DNA from: Candidatus Omnitrophota bacterium
Lineage (GTDB): Bacteria; Ratteibacteria; UBA8468; B48-G9; JAFGKM01
Assembly (NCBI GenBank): GCA_023819545.1
Contig: JAMWCA010000029.1
Span: 1 to 11,655 of the forward strand
Reading direction: 5' to 3'
DNA length: 11,655 nucleotides
The stretch's first letter is position 1, and every line of letters begins with the position of its first letter. Shown piece after piece: positions 1-7,152 of this stretch. The position numbers and the translations under genes were made by a program. Below the pieces are notes generated by a model. The model had not been told where the DNA came from. It searched no databases and saw only the letters and a list, made by a program, of their open reading frames with translations.

Positions 1-569
1 AAACCTTCTCCCTTTTTGAATTTTTGAGACAATTTTTTCAATAAAAAGAAAAGTATTATATATAAAAATGAATAATAAAGTTCTGTTGGATGGACTTTTC
101 TTTCAAGAAATGGAAATTTAACGCCAAAGAAAAAATTTGTTTCCTTTCCATAACAACAACCATTTAAAAAACATCCTATTCTACCAATTGCTTGTCCAAT
201 AGGAACTGAAATGGAAATTGTATCAAGAAGTTTAATGGTTGAAATGTTTTTAATTTTAGAAAATAAAATTAAAAAGATAAGAGAAAATAAAATTGCTCCT
301 TCTACCGCAAGTCCACCATTTCTTAATTTAAGAATTTCTAATGGATGAAGAATATAATAATAAAAATTTACAAAAATATGTAAAAATCTTGCTCCAATAA
401 TCCCTGTGAGAATTGTCCAGAAAACAATTTGTGAAATTAATTTTTCATTATAACCTTCTTTTAAAGATTCTTTTTGAAATATTGCGACTGAAACAAAGAC
501 ACCAATGGCAACTAAAACTCCATACCAGTATATTACAAAACTACCTATTTTTATAAATACAGGGCACAT
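1..569 (-). CDS. lgt: Prolipoprotein diacylglyceryl transferase Lgt (C-terminus cut by window edge)
   Basis: Lgt moves a diacylglyceryl group from phosphatidylglycerol to the lipobox cysteine of prolipoproteins at the inner membrane. It acts just before LspA, whose gene is directly upstream. I translated about 189 residues from an ATG at 567-569; the frame runs off the left edge, so the last part (family length about 260-290) is missing. It has several hydrophobic segments (about 10-30, 45-70, 91-104, 165-178). The Lgt signature GRIGCFLNGCCYG lies at about 129-141, with the essential Arg at 130 and Asn at 136, followed by HPTELYY at 160-166. The family motif GGxxxHGG reads GGLAVEGA (85-92), so the position of E. 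coli His103 is Glu90. The start lies one base after the lspA stop, with AAGAGA upstream as a modest ribosome site, so translation is probably coupled. Identification is firm; the effect of the Glu is unknown. Confidence 0.93.
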   Translation of the reverse strand, partial: MCPVFIKIGSFVIYWYGVLVAIGVFVSVAIFQKESLKEGYNEKLISQIVFWTILTGIIGARFLHIFVNFYYYILHPLEILKLRNGGLAVEGAILFSLIFLILFSKIKNISTIKLLDTISISVPIGQAIGRIGCFLNGCCYGKETNFFFGVKFPFLERKVHPTELYYSFLYIILFFLLKKLSQKFKKGEG

Positions 570-570
570 T

Positions 571-1020
571 CTATTCTCTTAAGTATTTTAAAAAAAACAA
601 AATGATACCTATTGACACAAAAGTATCTGCAAAATTAAAAACAGGAAAAAAATGAAAGTTTATAAAATCAATTACATATCCATACTTTATTCTGTCAATT
701 AAATTTCCAATAATTCCTCCTGTGATTAGTCCTAAAGAAAATTGCCGATAATTTTCAAATTTAAAAACATAAAAAGTTATAAAAAAAATTGCAATTAAAG
801 AAAAAAATATTATAAAAATTTTTGTTTTTTCATTACTAAACAGACCAAAAACTATCCCTTTATTTTTAACAAGTGTTAAAGAGAAAAAACTCACTATATC
901 TATATTTCCATCAAATTTTTTCATTAAGTTTACAACAAAAAATTTTGTTATTTGATCGAAAAAAACAGCAAAAAAAGTAGCAATAAAGAAAATACTTGGA
1001 AAAGTTTTATTTTTTCCCAC
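571..1020 (-). CDS. lspA: Lipoprotein signal peptidase (signal peptidase II)
   Basis: LspA is an aspartic protease of the inner membrane. It removes the signal peptide from diacylglyceryl-prolipoproteins made by Lgt, the next gene. At 149 residues it is slightly shorter than usual (about 160). Four hydrophobic segments are visible (about 8-30, 68-86, 95-105, 130-146). Family motifs are present in order: DQITK (22-26), the VxNxG motif as VKNKG (51-55), GGIIGNLIDR (101-110), VIDFI with the first catalytic Asp at 118, and FNFADT with the second at 132. The interval between the two Asp is 14 residues, shorter than the 19 in E. coli and Pseudomonas enzymes, so the periplasmic loop is compact. The start is GTG, inside the last codons of the upstream DksA/TraR-type gene (14-base overlap), with only a weak A/G-rich site before it. 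This suggests translation by coupling. A later start would cut into the first membrane segment. Confidence 0.95.
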   Translation of the reverse strand: MGKNKTFPSIFFIATFFAVFFDQITKFFVVNLMKKFDGNIDIVSFFSLTLVKNKGIVFGLFSNEKTKIFIIFFSLIAIFFITFYVFKFENYRQFSLGLITGGIIGNLIDRIKYGYVIDFINFHFFPVFNFADTFVSIGIILFFLKYLRE

Positions 1021-1360
1021 TTTTTTCTCTTTCTGTTTGACACTTTATGCAAAATCTCGCATAAGGGAGAGCCTTTAATCTTGCTTTTGATATTGGTTGT
1101 TTACAGTTATCACATTTGCCATAAGTTCCTTCTTTTATTTTTTTTATTGCAAGGTCAATTTCTTCAAGTATTTTCCTTTCAGAATTTGAAAGCCCTACTT
1201 CAAGGTCCTTTTCAAACTCATCTGTTCCATGGTCAGCAATATGAGTTGGAATACCTTTTTCTCCTTTTTCAATCACCTCTCTTGCATATAACAAATTTTT
1301 TAAGATTTTTTCTTTTTCTTTTTCAAGCAAATTAAGATAATATTTTTTTTCTTGTTTCAT
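1007..1360 (-). CDS. DksA/TraR-family C4 zinc-finger regulator
   Basis: Small 117-residue protein of the DksA/TraR/YteA family. Members bind the secondary channel of RNA polymerase and alter transcription, in some bacteria together with ppGpp. Residues 1-80 are charged and helical, as expected for a coiled-coil hairpin. The stretch IADHGTDEFEKD (41-52) resembles the acidic segment seen in YteA-like members rather than the DPADRA-like tip of E. coli DksA. A four-cysteine zinc finger follows: C83xxC86 (YGKCDNC) and C104xxC107 (FCIKC), separated by ISKARLKALPYAR, which is typical of the family. A ribosome site GAGAGG sits at 1367-1372, a few bases before the ATG. The gene starts 14 bases after the archease stop and overlaps lspA by 14 bases. 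Co-transcription with gyrase and lipoprotein genes suggests a housekeeping role. Calling it dksA itself would overstate what the sequence shows. Confidence 0.88.
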   Translation of the reverse strand: MKQEKKYYLNLLEKEKEKILKNLLYAREVIEKGEKGIPTHIADHGTDEFEKDLEVGLSNSERKILEEIDLAIKKIKEGTYGKCDNCKQPISKARLKALPYARFCIKCQTEREKSGKK

Positions 1361-1374
1361 ATCATACCTCTCAT

Positions 1375-1788
1375 TTATAAATCAAAAATTATTGTTGTTT
1401 TATACATATCAGCAATCTTTTCTATTTTTAAATTATGGTAAGTTGCTGCTTTTATTTCCTTTTCCATACTTTTTATTTTTTTCATTATAAGTTTAATAAA
1501 AAGATTATATTTATTACCTTTTCTTTCCACTTTTAACTGTTCAATTTCACCAGCAATTTTCTTTGTTTCTGCATAATATATTATCTCATTTAAAAATTTA
1601 ACTATTAAATTTTCATATTCTTCTTCTTGAATGTTTATTTCAACAATACTTTCTGTGCCGTCCAGTTTAATGCCCATTATTTTATATAAACCTTTTAATG
1701 AATTTATAAATAGTTCTTCTATTGTTTTTCCATATACTTTTATGCCTATATCAGCAGTATGATTTATAATTTCAATATTTTTACTCAT
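1375..1788 (-). CDS. Archease family protein
   Basis: The 137-residue protein matches the archease family (the MTH1598/TM1083-type fold). Archease helps the RNA ligase RtcB load guanylate and turn over in tRNA splicing and RNA repair. The diagnostic start NHTADIGIKVYGKTIEELF (9-27) includes His10 and Asp13. The later block IKAATYHNLKI (112-122) and the C-terminal IIFDL with Asp136 are also family hallmarks; the two Asp correspond to the metal-binding residues described for archaeal archease. Length is normal. The ATG overlaps the gyrA stop by 8 bases, so the gene is probably translationally coupled to gyrA. No rtcB is visible in this window; if the family role holds, the partner must be elsewhere in the genome. 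Confidence 0.9.
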   Translation of the reverse strand: MSKNIEIINHTADIGIKVYGKTIEELFINSLKGLYKIMGIKLDGTESIVEINIQEEEYENLIVKFLNEIIYYAETKKIAGEIEQLKVERKGNKYNLFIKLIMKKIKSMEKEIKAATYHNLKIEKIADMYKTTIIFDL

Positions 1789-4216
1789 TATTTTCTTTCT
1801 CCACTTTTGTTATATCTGTTATTTTATCGTCATCAGGAAGGTTTATAAGTTTAACACCAATTGTATTTCTTCCAACAATTCTTATATCAGAAACTCTAAT
1901 TCTTATAACAATTCCCTTTTTAGTAGTTATAATTATTTCATCTTGTTCTGAAACAAGTTTTGAACCAACAACTTCACCATTTTTCGGACCGGTTTTTATA
2001 TCTATAACTCCTTTTCCACCTCTATGTTGGACTTTATATTCTTTTACCAATGTTCTTTTACCATATCCTTTTTCACAAACAGTAAGCAATGACATATTTT
2101 CTTCTTCTGGTTTTACAATTTCACAACTGACAACTTCGTCATTTTGTCTTTTAAATCTTATCCCTACAACTCCAACAGCATCTCTACCAACAGGCCTTAC
2201 TTCTTTTTCAGAGAATCTAATAATCAATCCCTTTTTAGTGCTTAAAATAATATGATTATTACCATCTGTTAGTTTGACATCAATAAGTTTGTCGTTTTCT
2301 TTCAGCCCAATACCAATTATTCCACCTTTTCTTGGTTTACTATATTTTTCAAGCGATGTCTTTTTAACAAGTCCATTCTTGGTAATCATTATTAAAAATT
2401 TTTCTTTTGAAAACTCCTTCACTGGGATAACGGCTGAAATTTTCTCCTCTGGTTCAATCCTTAAAAGATTTATTATTGGTTTTCCCTTTGCCATTCTACT
2501 TCCTTCTGGAATTAGATATCCTTTAAGCCAATAAACTTTACCTTTGTTAGAAAAAAATAAAATTGTATCAGTTGTAGTTGTTAAAAAAAGATGTTTTATA
2601 AAGTCCTCTTCTTTGGTTGATGCTCCTATTAAACCTTTTCCACCCCTTCTCTGTCTTCTAAAAGAATCAAGTGTCGTTCTTTTTATATAACCCTCATAAG
2701 AAATTGTTACAACTATATCTTCTGGTCTAATTAAATCAATATCTTCAAATTCTTCTATACCTTCAACTATTTCTGTTTTTCTTTTATCACCAAATTTTTC
2801 TTTAAGCATCAAAAGTTCATTTTTTATTATTTCTTTCACTTTTATTTGACTTTCAAGAATTTCTTTATACTCTTTTATTTTTAATTCAATCTCATCTTTC
2901 TCTTTCAATATTTTTTCCCTTTCAAGTCCTGTTAATCTTGATAAAGTCATACTGAGAATTGCATTTGCCTGTATTTCTGTGATTTTAAAAGTTTTTATTA
3001 ATTTTTCCTTTGCTTCCTCTACATTTTTAGAATTTCTAATTAAATCAATAGTTTTATCAAGATTGTCAAGAGCAACAATTAATCCTAAAAGAATATGATA
3101 TCTTTCTTCTGCCTTTCTAAGTTCATATTTAGTTCTTTTTATAACAATCTCTTCTCTAAATTCTATAAATAATTGGAGCATCTCTTTAATATTTAAAAGA
3201 CGAGGTTGTCTATTAACAAGTGCAAGATTAATTATTCCGTAGGAAGTTTGTAGTTGAGTGTGTTTATAAAGTTGATTTATTATTATATCAACATTTTCGC
3301 CTTTTTTAGTTTCAAGGACAACTCTTATGCCTGATTTATCTGATTCGTCTCTTACTTCACTTACACCACCGATTTTACCGTTTTCAATAAGATTTGCTAT
3401 TTCTTCAACAAGGTTTGCTTTATTTACTTCAAAAGGAATGCTTTTTATAACTATATTTAATTTGTTTTTTTCTTGTTCAACTTCAATATGCCCTCGTAAA
3501 ATAATTATTCCTTTTCCTGTAGTATATGCATTTTTAATTCCTTCTCTTCCGCAGATCATACCACCTGTCGGAAAATCTGGACCTGGTAATACCTCCATTA
3601 ATTCTTCTATTGATATTTCTGGATTATCTATTAGTTTTATCAAAGCATCAATTACTTCTGATAAGTTGTGAGGAGGTATATTCGTAGCCATTCCAACTGC
3701 TATTCCAGAAGAACCATTTATAAGAAGATTAGGCACTTTACTTGGCAGAACAGTTGGTTCCATTAAAGATTCATCAAAATTCGGAACAAATTCAACTGTT
3801 TCTTTTTCTATATCTGCAAGCATTTCCATAGTAATTGGTGCAAGTCGTGCTTCAGTATATCGCATAGCCGCAGGTGGGTCTCCATCAATAGAACCAAAAT
3901 TTCCTTGTCCTTCAATTAATGGATATCTTAAAGAAAAAGTTTGTGCCATTCTTGCGATTGATTCATAAATTGGAGCATCTCCATGAGGATGATATTTACC
4001 CATAACTTCTCCTACAATTCTTGCAGATTTTTTGAATGGTTTACCCGGTTCTAAACCAAGTTCAAGCATTCCATAAAGAATTCTTCTGTGTACAGGTTTC
4101 AATCCATCTCTTACATCTGGTAATGCTCTTCCAATAATAACACTCATAGCATAATCAAGATAGGACTCTTTCATCTCTTCTTCTATACCAACAATTCTTA
4201 TTTTTTCTCCTTCCAT
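1781..4216 (-). CDS. gyrA: DNA gyrase subunit A
   Basis: GyrA is the DNA breakage-rejoining and wrapping subunit of the A2B2 gyrase, which introduces negative supercoils using ATP hydrolysed by GyrB. The 811-residue protein is full length. The winged-helix/tower part carries RALPDVRDGLKPVHRRIL (30-47), GKYHPHGDAPIYESIARMAQ (73-92) and the catalytic Tyr120 in AAMRYTEARL. A Lys/Glu-rich coiled-coil region follows (about 360-490), then the C-terminal beta-pinwheel with repeated blades. The GyrA box QRRGGKG at 522-528 marks a gyrase rather than topoisomerase IV, and a related QHRGGKG occurs at 730-736. In the quinolone-determining region, positions matching E. coli Ser83 and Asp87 are Ala81 and Glu85. 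The start is 12 bases after the gyrB stop with AAAGAGA before it, and the stop overlaps the archease start by 8 bases. Confidence 0.98.
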   Translation of the reverse strand: MEGEKIRIVGIEEEMKESYLDYAMSVIIGRALPDVRDGLKPVHRRILYGMLELGLEPGKPFKKSARIVGEVMGKYHPHGDAPIYESIARMAQTFSLRYPLIEGQGNFGSIDGDPPAAMRYTEARLAPITMEMLADIEKETVEFVPNFDESLMEPTVLPSKVPNLLINGSSGIAVGMATNIPPHNLSEVIDALIKLIDNPEISIEELMEVLPGPDFPTGGMICGREGIKNAYTTGKGIIILRGHIEVEQEKNKLNIVIKSIPFEVNKANLVEEIANLIENGKIGGVSEVRDESDKSGIRVVLETKKGENVDIIINQLYKHTQLQTSYGIINLALVNRQPRLLNIKEMLQLFIEFREEIVIKRTKYELRKAEERYHILLGLIVALDNLDKTIDLIRNSKNVEEAKEKLIKTFKITEIQANAILSMTLSRLTGLEREKILKEKDEIELKIKEYKEILESQIKVKEIIKNELLMLKEKFGDKRKTEIVEGIEEFEDIDLIRPEDIVVTISYEGYIKRTTLDSFRRQRRGGKGLIGASTKEEDFIKHLFLTTTTDTILFFSNKGKVYWLKGYLIPEGSRMAKGKPIINLLRIEPEEKISAVIPVKEFSKEKFLIMITKNGLVKKTSLEKYSKPRKGGIIGIGLKENDKLIDVKLTDGNNHIILSTKKGLIIRFSEKEVRPVGRDAVGVVGIRFKRQNDEVVSCEIVKPEEENMSLLTVCEKGYGKRTLVKEYKVQHRGGKGVIDIKTGPKNGEVVGSKLVSEQDEIIITTKKGIVIRIRVSDIRIVGRNTIGVKLINLPDDDKITDITKVEKENNE

Positions 4217-4228
4217 GTTTTTCTCTTT

Positions 4229-6604
4229 TTAGATATCAAGATTTTTAACTTCTCTTGCATATTTTTCAATAAATTCTCTTCTTGGTTCAACAAGTTCACC
4301 CATAAGGACTGTAAATATTTCTTCCGCTTTGATGGCATCTTCAACTGTTATTTTTTTCAATCTTCTTGTTTGAGGATTCATTGTTGTCTCCCAAAGTTGT
4401 TCTGGATTCATTTCTCCAAGTCCCTTATATCTTTGTATTGTAAAACCTGCTTTTTCTTTTTCTTTTATTTTCTCATATATTTCAATAATTGAAAGTTTTT
4501 CTTCTTTACCTTTTTCATCTCTTATTACAAAAATTTTTTCAAAAATTTTATCTAATTTTGTTTTAATTTCTTCTAATTTTGTGAAAATCTTTTGTAGTTC
4601 TTTTGATTCATATATTTCAAAAAGTTTGTATTTTTTCTCTTCACTTTTTGAAAAAAGGTCAAATTCTTCGCCCTTTTGGGTCAAATATTTAGTTACTTCT
4701 TCTTCATCTATTAAAAATAGTTCTTCATTATTATATATAAGAAAATATGAAGGTATTTTTTTATTTTTCTTGTAAAAAGAAATTATTTTTTTGATATCAA
4801 TACCCTTTATTGACAATGTTTTAATTATTTCTGAAAGTTTTTTACTTATTTCAAAAATTACAGGCATTTGTTCATTATATTCAATCAATTTTGAATCATA
4901 ACTTACGAAAAGTTTTATTCTTTCTGTAGCAAATTCAACAAGGACTTTATCTAATTCATTTTCTGTGTTTATATACAATTCTTTTTTACCTTTTTTTACT
5001 TTATAAAGTGGTGGCTCAGCAATATATACATATCCATGTTTTATAAGGTCTGTCATCTGTCTATAAAAAAAGGTTAAAAGTAATGTTTTTATATGTGCTC
5101 CATCAATATCAGCATCTGTCATTATTATAATTTTATGGTATCTTACTTTACTTATATCAAAGTCATCTCCAACTCCTCCTCCTATAGCACTTATTATTGT
5201 TTTAATTTCATCATTGTTTAGGACTTTTTCTAAAGATGCTTTTTCTGTATTAATTATTTTACCTTTTAAAGGTAAAATTGCTTGAAAAGTTCTATCTCTT
5301 CCTTGTTTTGCACTTCCACCAGCAGAATCCCCTTCAACTATAAACAATTCTCTTTTTTCAGGTTCTTTTATTGAACAATCTGCAAGTTTCCCAGGAAGCG
5401 CTCCTGTTTCTAATAATTTTTTTCTCGTTAATTCTCTTGCTTTTCTCGCTGCTTCTCTCGCTTTTGCAGTTGCTATACACTTGTTTAAAATTTCTCTTCC
5501 TGCTTCAGGATTTTCTTCAAGGAATGTTAGAACACTTTCATAAATTATACCTTCTACTATAAATCTAACTTTTGAATTTCCAAGTTTTGCTTTTGTTTGA
5601 CCTTCAAATTGTGGCTCTGGCAATTTAACAGCAATTATTCCAGTTAAGCCCTCTTTAACATCTTCTCCTGTTAGATTCATATCTTCAAGAAAACCATTAT
5701 TTTTCCCATATTCATTTAATGCCCTTGTTAATCCACTTCTAAAACCTGTTAAATGAGTGCCTCCTTCACGTGTATTAACATTATTTGCAAATGAAATGAG
5801 TATTTCACTGTAACTATCATTATATTGAAAAACAGATTCTACTTCAATATCTTCTTCAGTTTTTTTAATATAAAATGGTTTAGAATGAAGAACTTTTTTA
5901 TTTTTATTAAGATATTCTACAAATGAAATTAGACCACCTTCATATTTAAACTCTTCCTTTATATTCTTCCTATCATCTAAAAATGTAATTTTTATACCAG
6001 CATTTAAAAAAGCAAGTTCTTTCAATCGCGCAATTAATATATTCTCATCAAAAACTACTGTTTCAAAAATTTCCTCATCTGGTTTAAAAGTTACCTTTGT
6101 CCCAGTTTTTTCTGTCTTGCCTATGATTTTAAGAGGTGTAACTGGTTTCCCTCTTTCATATTTTTGATAATATATTTTCCCATCCCTTTTTACTTCAACT
6201 TCAAGATATTCAGAAAGTGCATTAACGACAGACACACCAACACCGTGCAATCCACCAGAAACCTTATAAACTTTCTTGTCAAATTTACCCCCTGCATGTA
6301 ATGTAGTCATTACAACTTCTACCGCTGGTTTTTTTTCTGTTAAATGTAGGTCAACAGGGATACCTCTTCCATTGTCTTCTACAGTTATAATATTATCTGG
6401 ATGTATAGTTACATTTATCTCTGTACAAAAACCAGCCATTGCCTCATCTATACTATTATCAACAACTTCAAAAACAAGGTGATGAAGTCCTCCTATAGAT
6501 GTATCTCCAATATACATTGCAGGTCTTTTCCTTACCGCTTCTATTCCTCCAAGAATTTGTATTGATGATGCATCATAAGGACTAAGATTTTTTTTATTTT
6601 CCAT
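4229..6604 (-). CDS. gyrB: DNA gyrase subunit B (long, Gram-negative type)
   Basis: GyrB is the ATPase and TOPRIM subunit of gyrase. The GHKL ATPase domain shows VVDNSIDEA (48-56, Asn50 as the Mg/ATP ligand), VEDNGRGIP (75-83, Asp77) and the lid GGLHGVGVSVVNALS (117-131). QTKAKLGN (336-343) contains the lysine of the transducer domain. TOPRIM motifs are EGDSAGGSAKQGRDR (424-438, Glu424) and DADIDGAH (497-504). The C-terminal QRYKGLGEMNPEQLWE is at 724-739. Between about 535 and 718 lies a long Lys/Glu/Ile-rich segment, comparable in place and size to the roughly 170-residue insert of E. coli-type GyrB (804 residues) and absent from short GyrB of about 640. The ATG is preceded by GGAGG (6614-6618) and a strong promoter-like site. 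gyrA follows after 12 bases, so the two subunits are co-expressed. Confidence 0.98.
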   Translation of the reverse strand: MENKKNLSPYDASSIQILGGIEAVRKRPAMYIGDTSIGGLHHLVFEVVDNSIDEAMAGFCTEINVTIHPDNIITVEDNGRGIPVDLHLTEKKPAVEVVMTTLHAGGKFDKKVYKVSGGLHGVGVSVVNALSEYLEVEVKRDGKIYYQKYERGKPVTPLKIIGKTEKTGTKVTFKPDEEIFETVVFDENILIARLKELAFLNAGIKITFLDDRKNIKEEFKYEGGLISFVEYLNKNKKVLHSKPFYIKKTEEDIEVESVFQYNDSYSEILISFANNVNTREGGTHLTGFRSGLTRALNEYGKNNGFLEDMNLTGEDVKEGLTGIIAVKLPEPQFEGQTKAKLGNSKVRFIVEGIIYESVLTFLEENPEAGREILNKCIATAKAREAARKARELTRKKLLETGALPGKLADCSIKEPEKRELFIVEGDSAGGSAKQGRDRTFQAILPLKGKIINTEKASLEKVLNNDEIKTIISAIGGGVGDDFDISKVRYHKIIIMTDADIDGAHIKTLLLTFFYRQMTDLIKHGYVYIAEPPLYKVKKGKKELYINTENELDKVLVEFATERIKLFVSYDSKLIEYNEQMPVIFEISKKLSEIIKTLSIKGIDIKKIISFYKKNKKIPSYFLIYNNEELFLIDEEEVTKYLTQKGEEFDLFSKSEEKKYKLFEIYESKELQKIFTKLEEIKTKLDKIFEKIFVIRDEKGKEEKLSIIEIYEKIKEKEKAGFTIQRYKGLGEMNPEQLWETTMNPQTRRLKKITVEDAIKAEEIFTVLMGELVEPRREFIEKYAREVKNLDI

Positions 6605-6613
6605 TAAAGGAAA

Positions 6614-6618
6614 CCTCC
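6614..6618 (-). promoter_or_regulatory. Shine-Dalgarno site of gyrB
   Basis: On the minus strand the sequence reads GTGGAGGTTTCCTTTAATG. The GGAGG core is 9 bases before the gyrB ATG. This fixes the gyrB start and is much stronger than the A/G-rich sites in front of the other genes of the unit. Confidence 0.85.
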
Positions 6619-6632
6619 ACTTTTAACAAAAT

Positions 6633-6661
6633 ATTTTAACATTTTTTTTATTTTCTGTCAA
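6633..6661 (-). promoter_or_regulatory. Predicted sigma-70-type promoter of the gyrB-gyrA-archease-DksA/TraR-lspA-lgt unit
   Basis: Minus strand: -35 hexamer TTGACA (6656-6661), a spacer of exactly 17 bases, and -10 hexamer TAAAAT (6633-6638). The -35 is a perfect consensus match and the -10 differs at one position. Transcription would start near 6626, leaving a leader of about 20 bases that contains the gyrB ribosome site. It lies in the largest gap of the window, between folK and gyrB. Assigned from sequence only; AT-rich DNA yields chance -10 matches, but the exact -35 and ideal spacing make this one convincing. Confidence 0.75.
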
Positions 6662-6692
6662 AATAAGGAGTTTGTAATGTTCTTATTTTTCA

Positions 6693-7145
6693 CTAATTTA
6701 TTCCCATATATATATCTTTTATTTTCTTTTTTGTTTCAGGGTCTACAAAATCAGGATTTATTTCTGAAAGGGGTTTCAAGACAAAGATTCTTTTTCTATA
6801 TTTAGGATGTGGTATTGTAATTTTTTTTGTTTTAATTCTTCTTTTTTCATAAAAAATTATATCAAAATCAATTTCTCTGGCATCTCCCTTTTTATGAGGA
6901 AATTTTCTTCCTATTTTTTTTTCAATATCTTTCAATTTTTCTAAAAGTTGTTCAGGGGATAAATTTGTTTCTCCTTCTATTGCACCATTCAGGAAAAAAC
7001 CGCCTTTTGCATTAACTGGTGGATTTTCAAAAAATGATGATATTTTTTTTATTTTAAGTAATTTTTCAATTTCTTTTAAACCAATTTTAATATTTTTTAC
7101 TCTATCTCCTTTATTACTCCCAATGGCAATATAAACTCTTTTCAT
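6693..7145 (-). CDS. folK: 6-hydroxymethyl-7,8-dihydropterin pyrophosphokinase (HPPK)
   Basis: FolK transfers pyrophosphate from ATP to 6-hydroxymethyl-dihydropterin, the step before dihydropteroate synthase in folate synthesis, in the cytoplasm. The 150-residue length fits single-domain HPPK (about 160). Visible motifs: AIGSNKGDRVKNI (7-19), FFENPPVN (38-45, the pterin-binding loop), GGFFLNGAIEGETNLSPEQL (48-67), and the metal-binding EIDFDIIFY with Asp93 and Asp95. IPHPKYRKRIFVLKPLSEI (111-129) is the classic C-terminal signature. No folP, folB or folE is in view, so folK is separated from the rest of its pathway here. The start is 7 bases after the stop of the ApgM-like gene, with no clear ribosome site, which suggests coupling. 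Folate made here would serve purine synthesis (purB upstream) and dTMP synthesis. Confidence 0.95.
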   Translation of the reverse strand: MKRVYIAIGSNKGDRVKNIKIGLKEIEKLLKIKKISSFFENPPVNAKGGFFLNGAIEGETNLSPEQLLEKLKDIEKKIGRKFPHKKGDAREIDFDIIFYEKRRIKTKKITIPHPKYRKRIFVLKPLSEINPDFVDPETKKKIKDIYMGIN

Positions 7146-7152
7146 TTAGTGA

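Noticed and set aside
952..1335. Plus-strand open frame of about 127 codons
   Set aside because: It lies opposite the DksA/TraR and lspA genes, is rich in Phe/Leu from reversed A/G-rich codons, and has no recognisable motif. It is a shadow of the real genes.
2274..3671. Two plus-strand open frames (2274-2534, 3327-3671) opposite gyrA
   Set aside because: Both are antisense to strongly conserved GyrA coding sequence and have Ser/Phe/Ile-rich composition typical of reverse-frame artefacts.
4581..6482. Plus-strand open frames at 4581-4775, 5371-5562 and 6276-6482 opposite gyrB
   Set aside because: Short, antisense to conserved GyrB domains, no ribosome site and no family features.
6660..6689. 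Inverted repeat AAAATAAG / CTTATTTT with a 14-base loop after folK, as a possible terminator
   Set aside because: The stem is almost entirely A-T, is not followed by a T-run on the minus strand, and overlaps the gyrB -35 box. It is probably chance in such AT-rich DNA.
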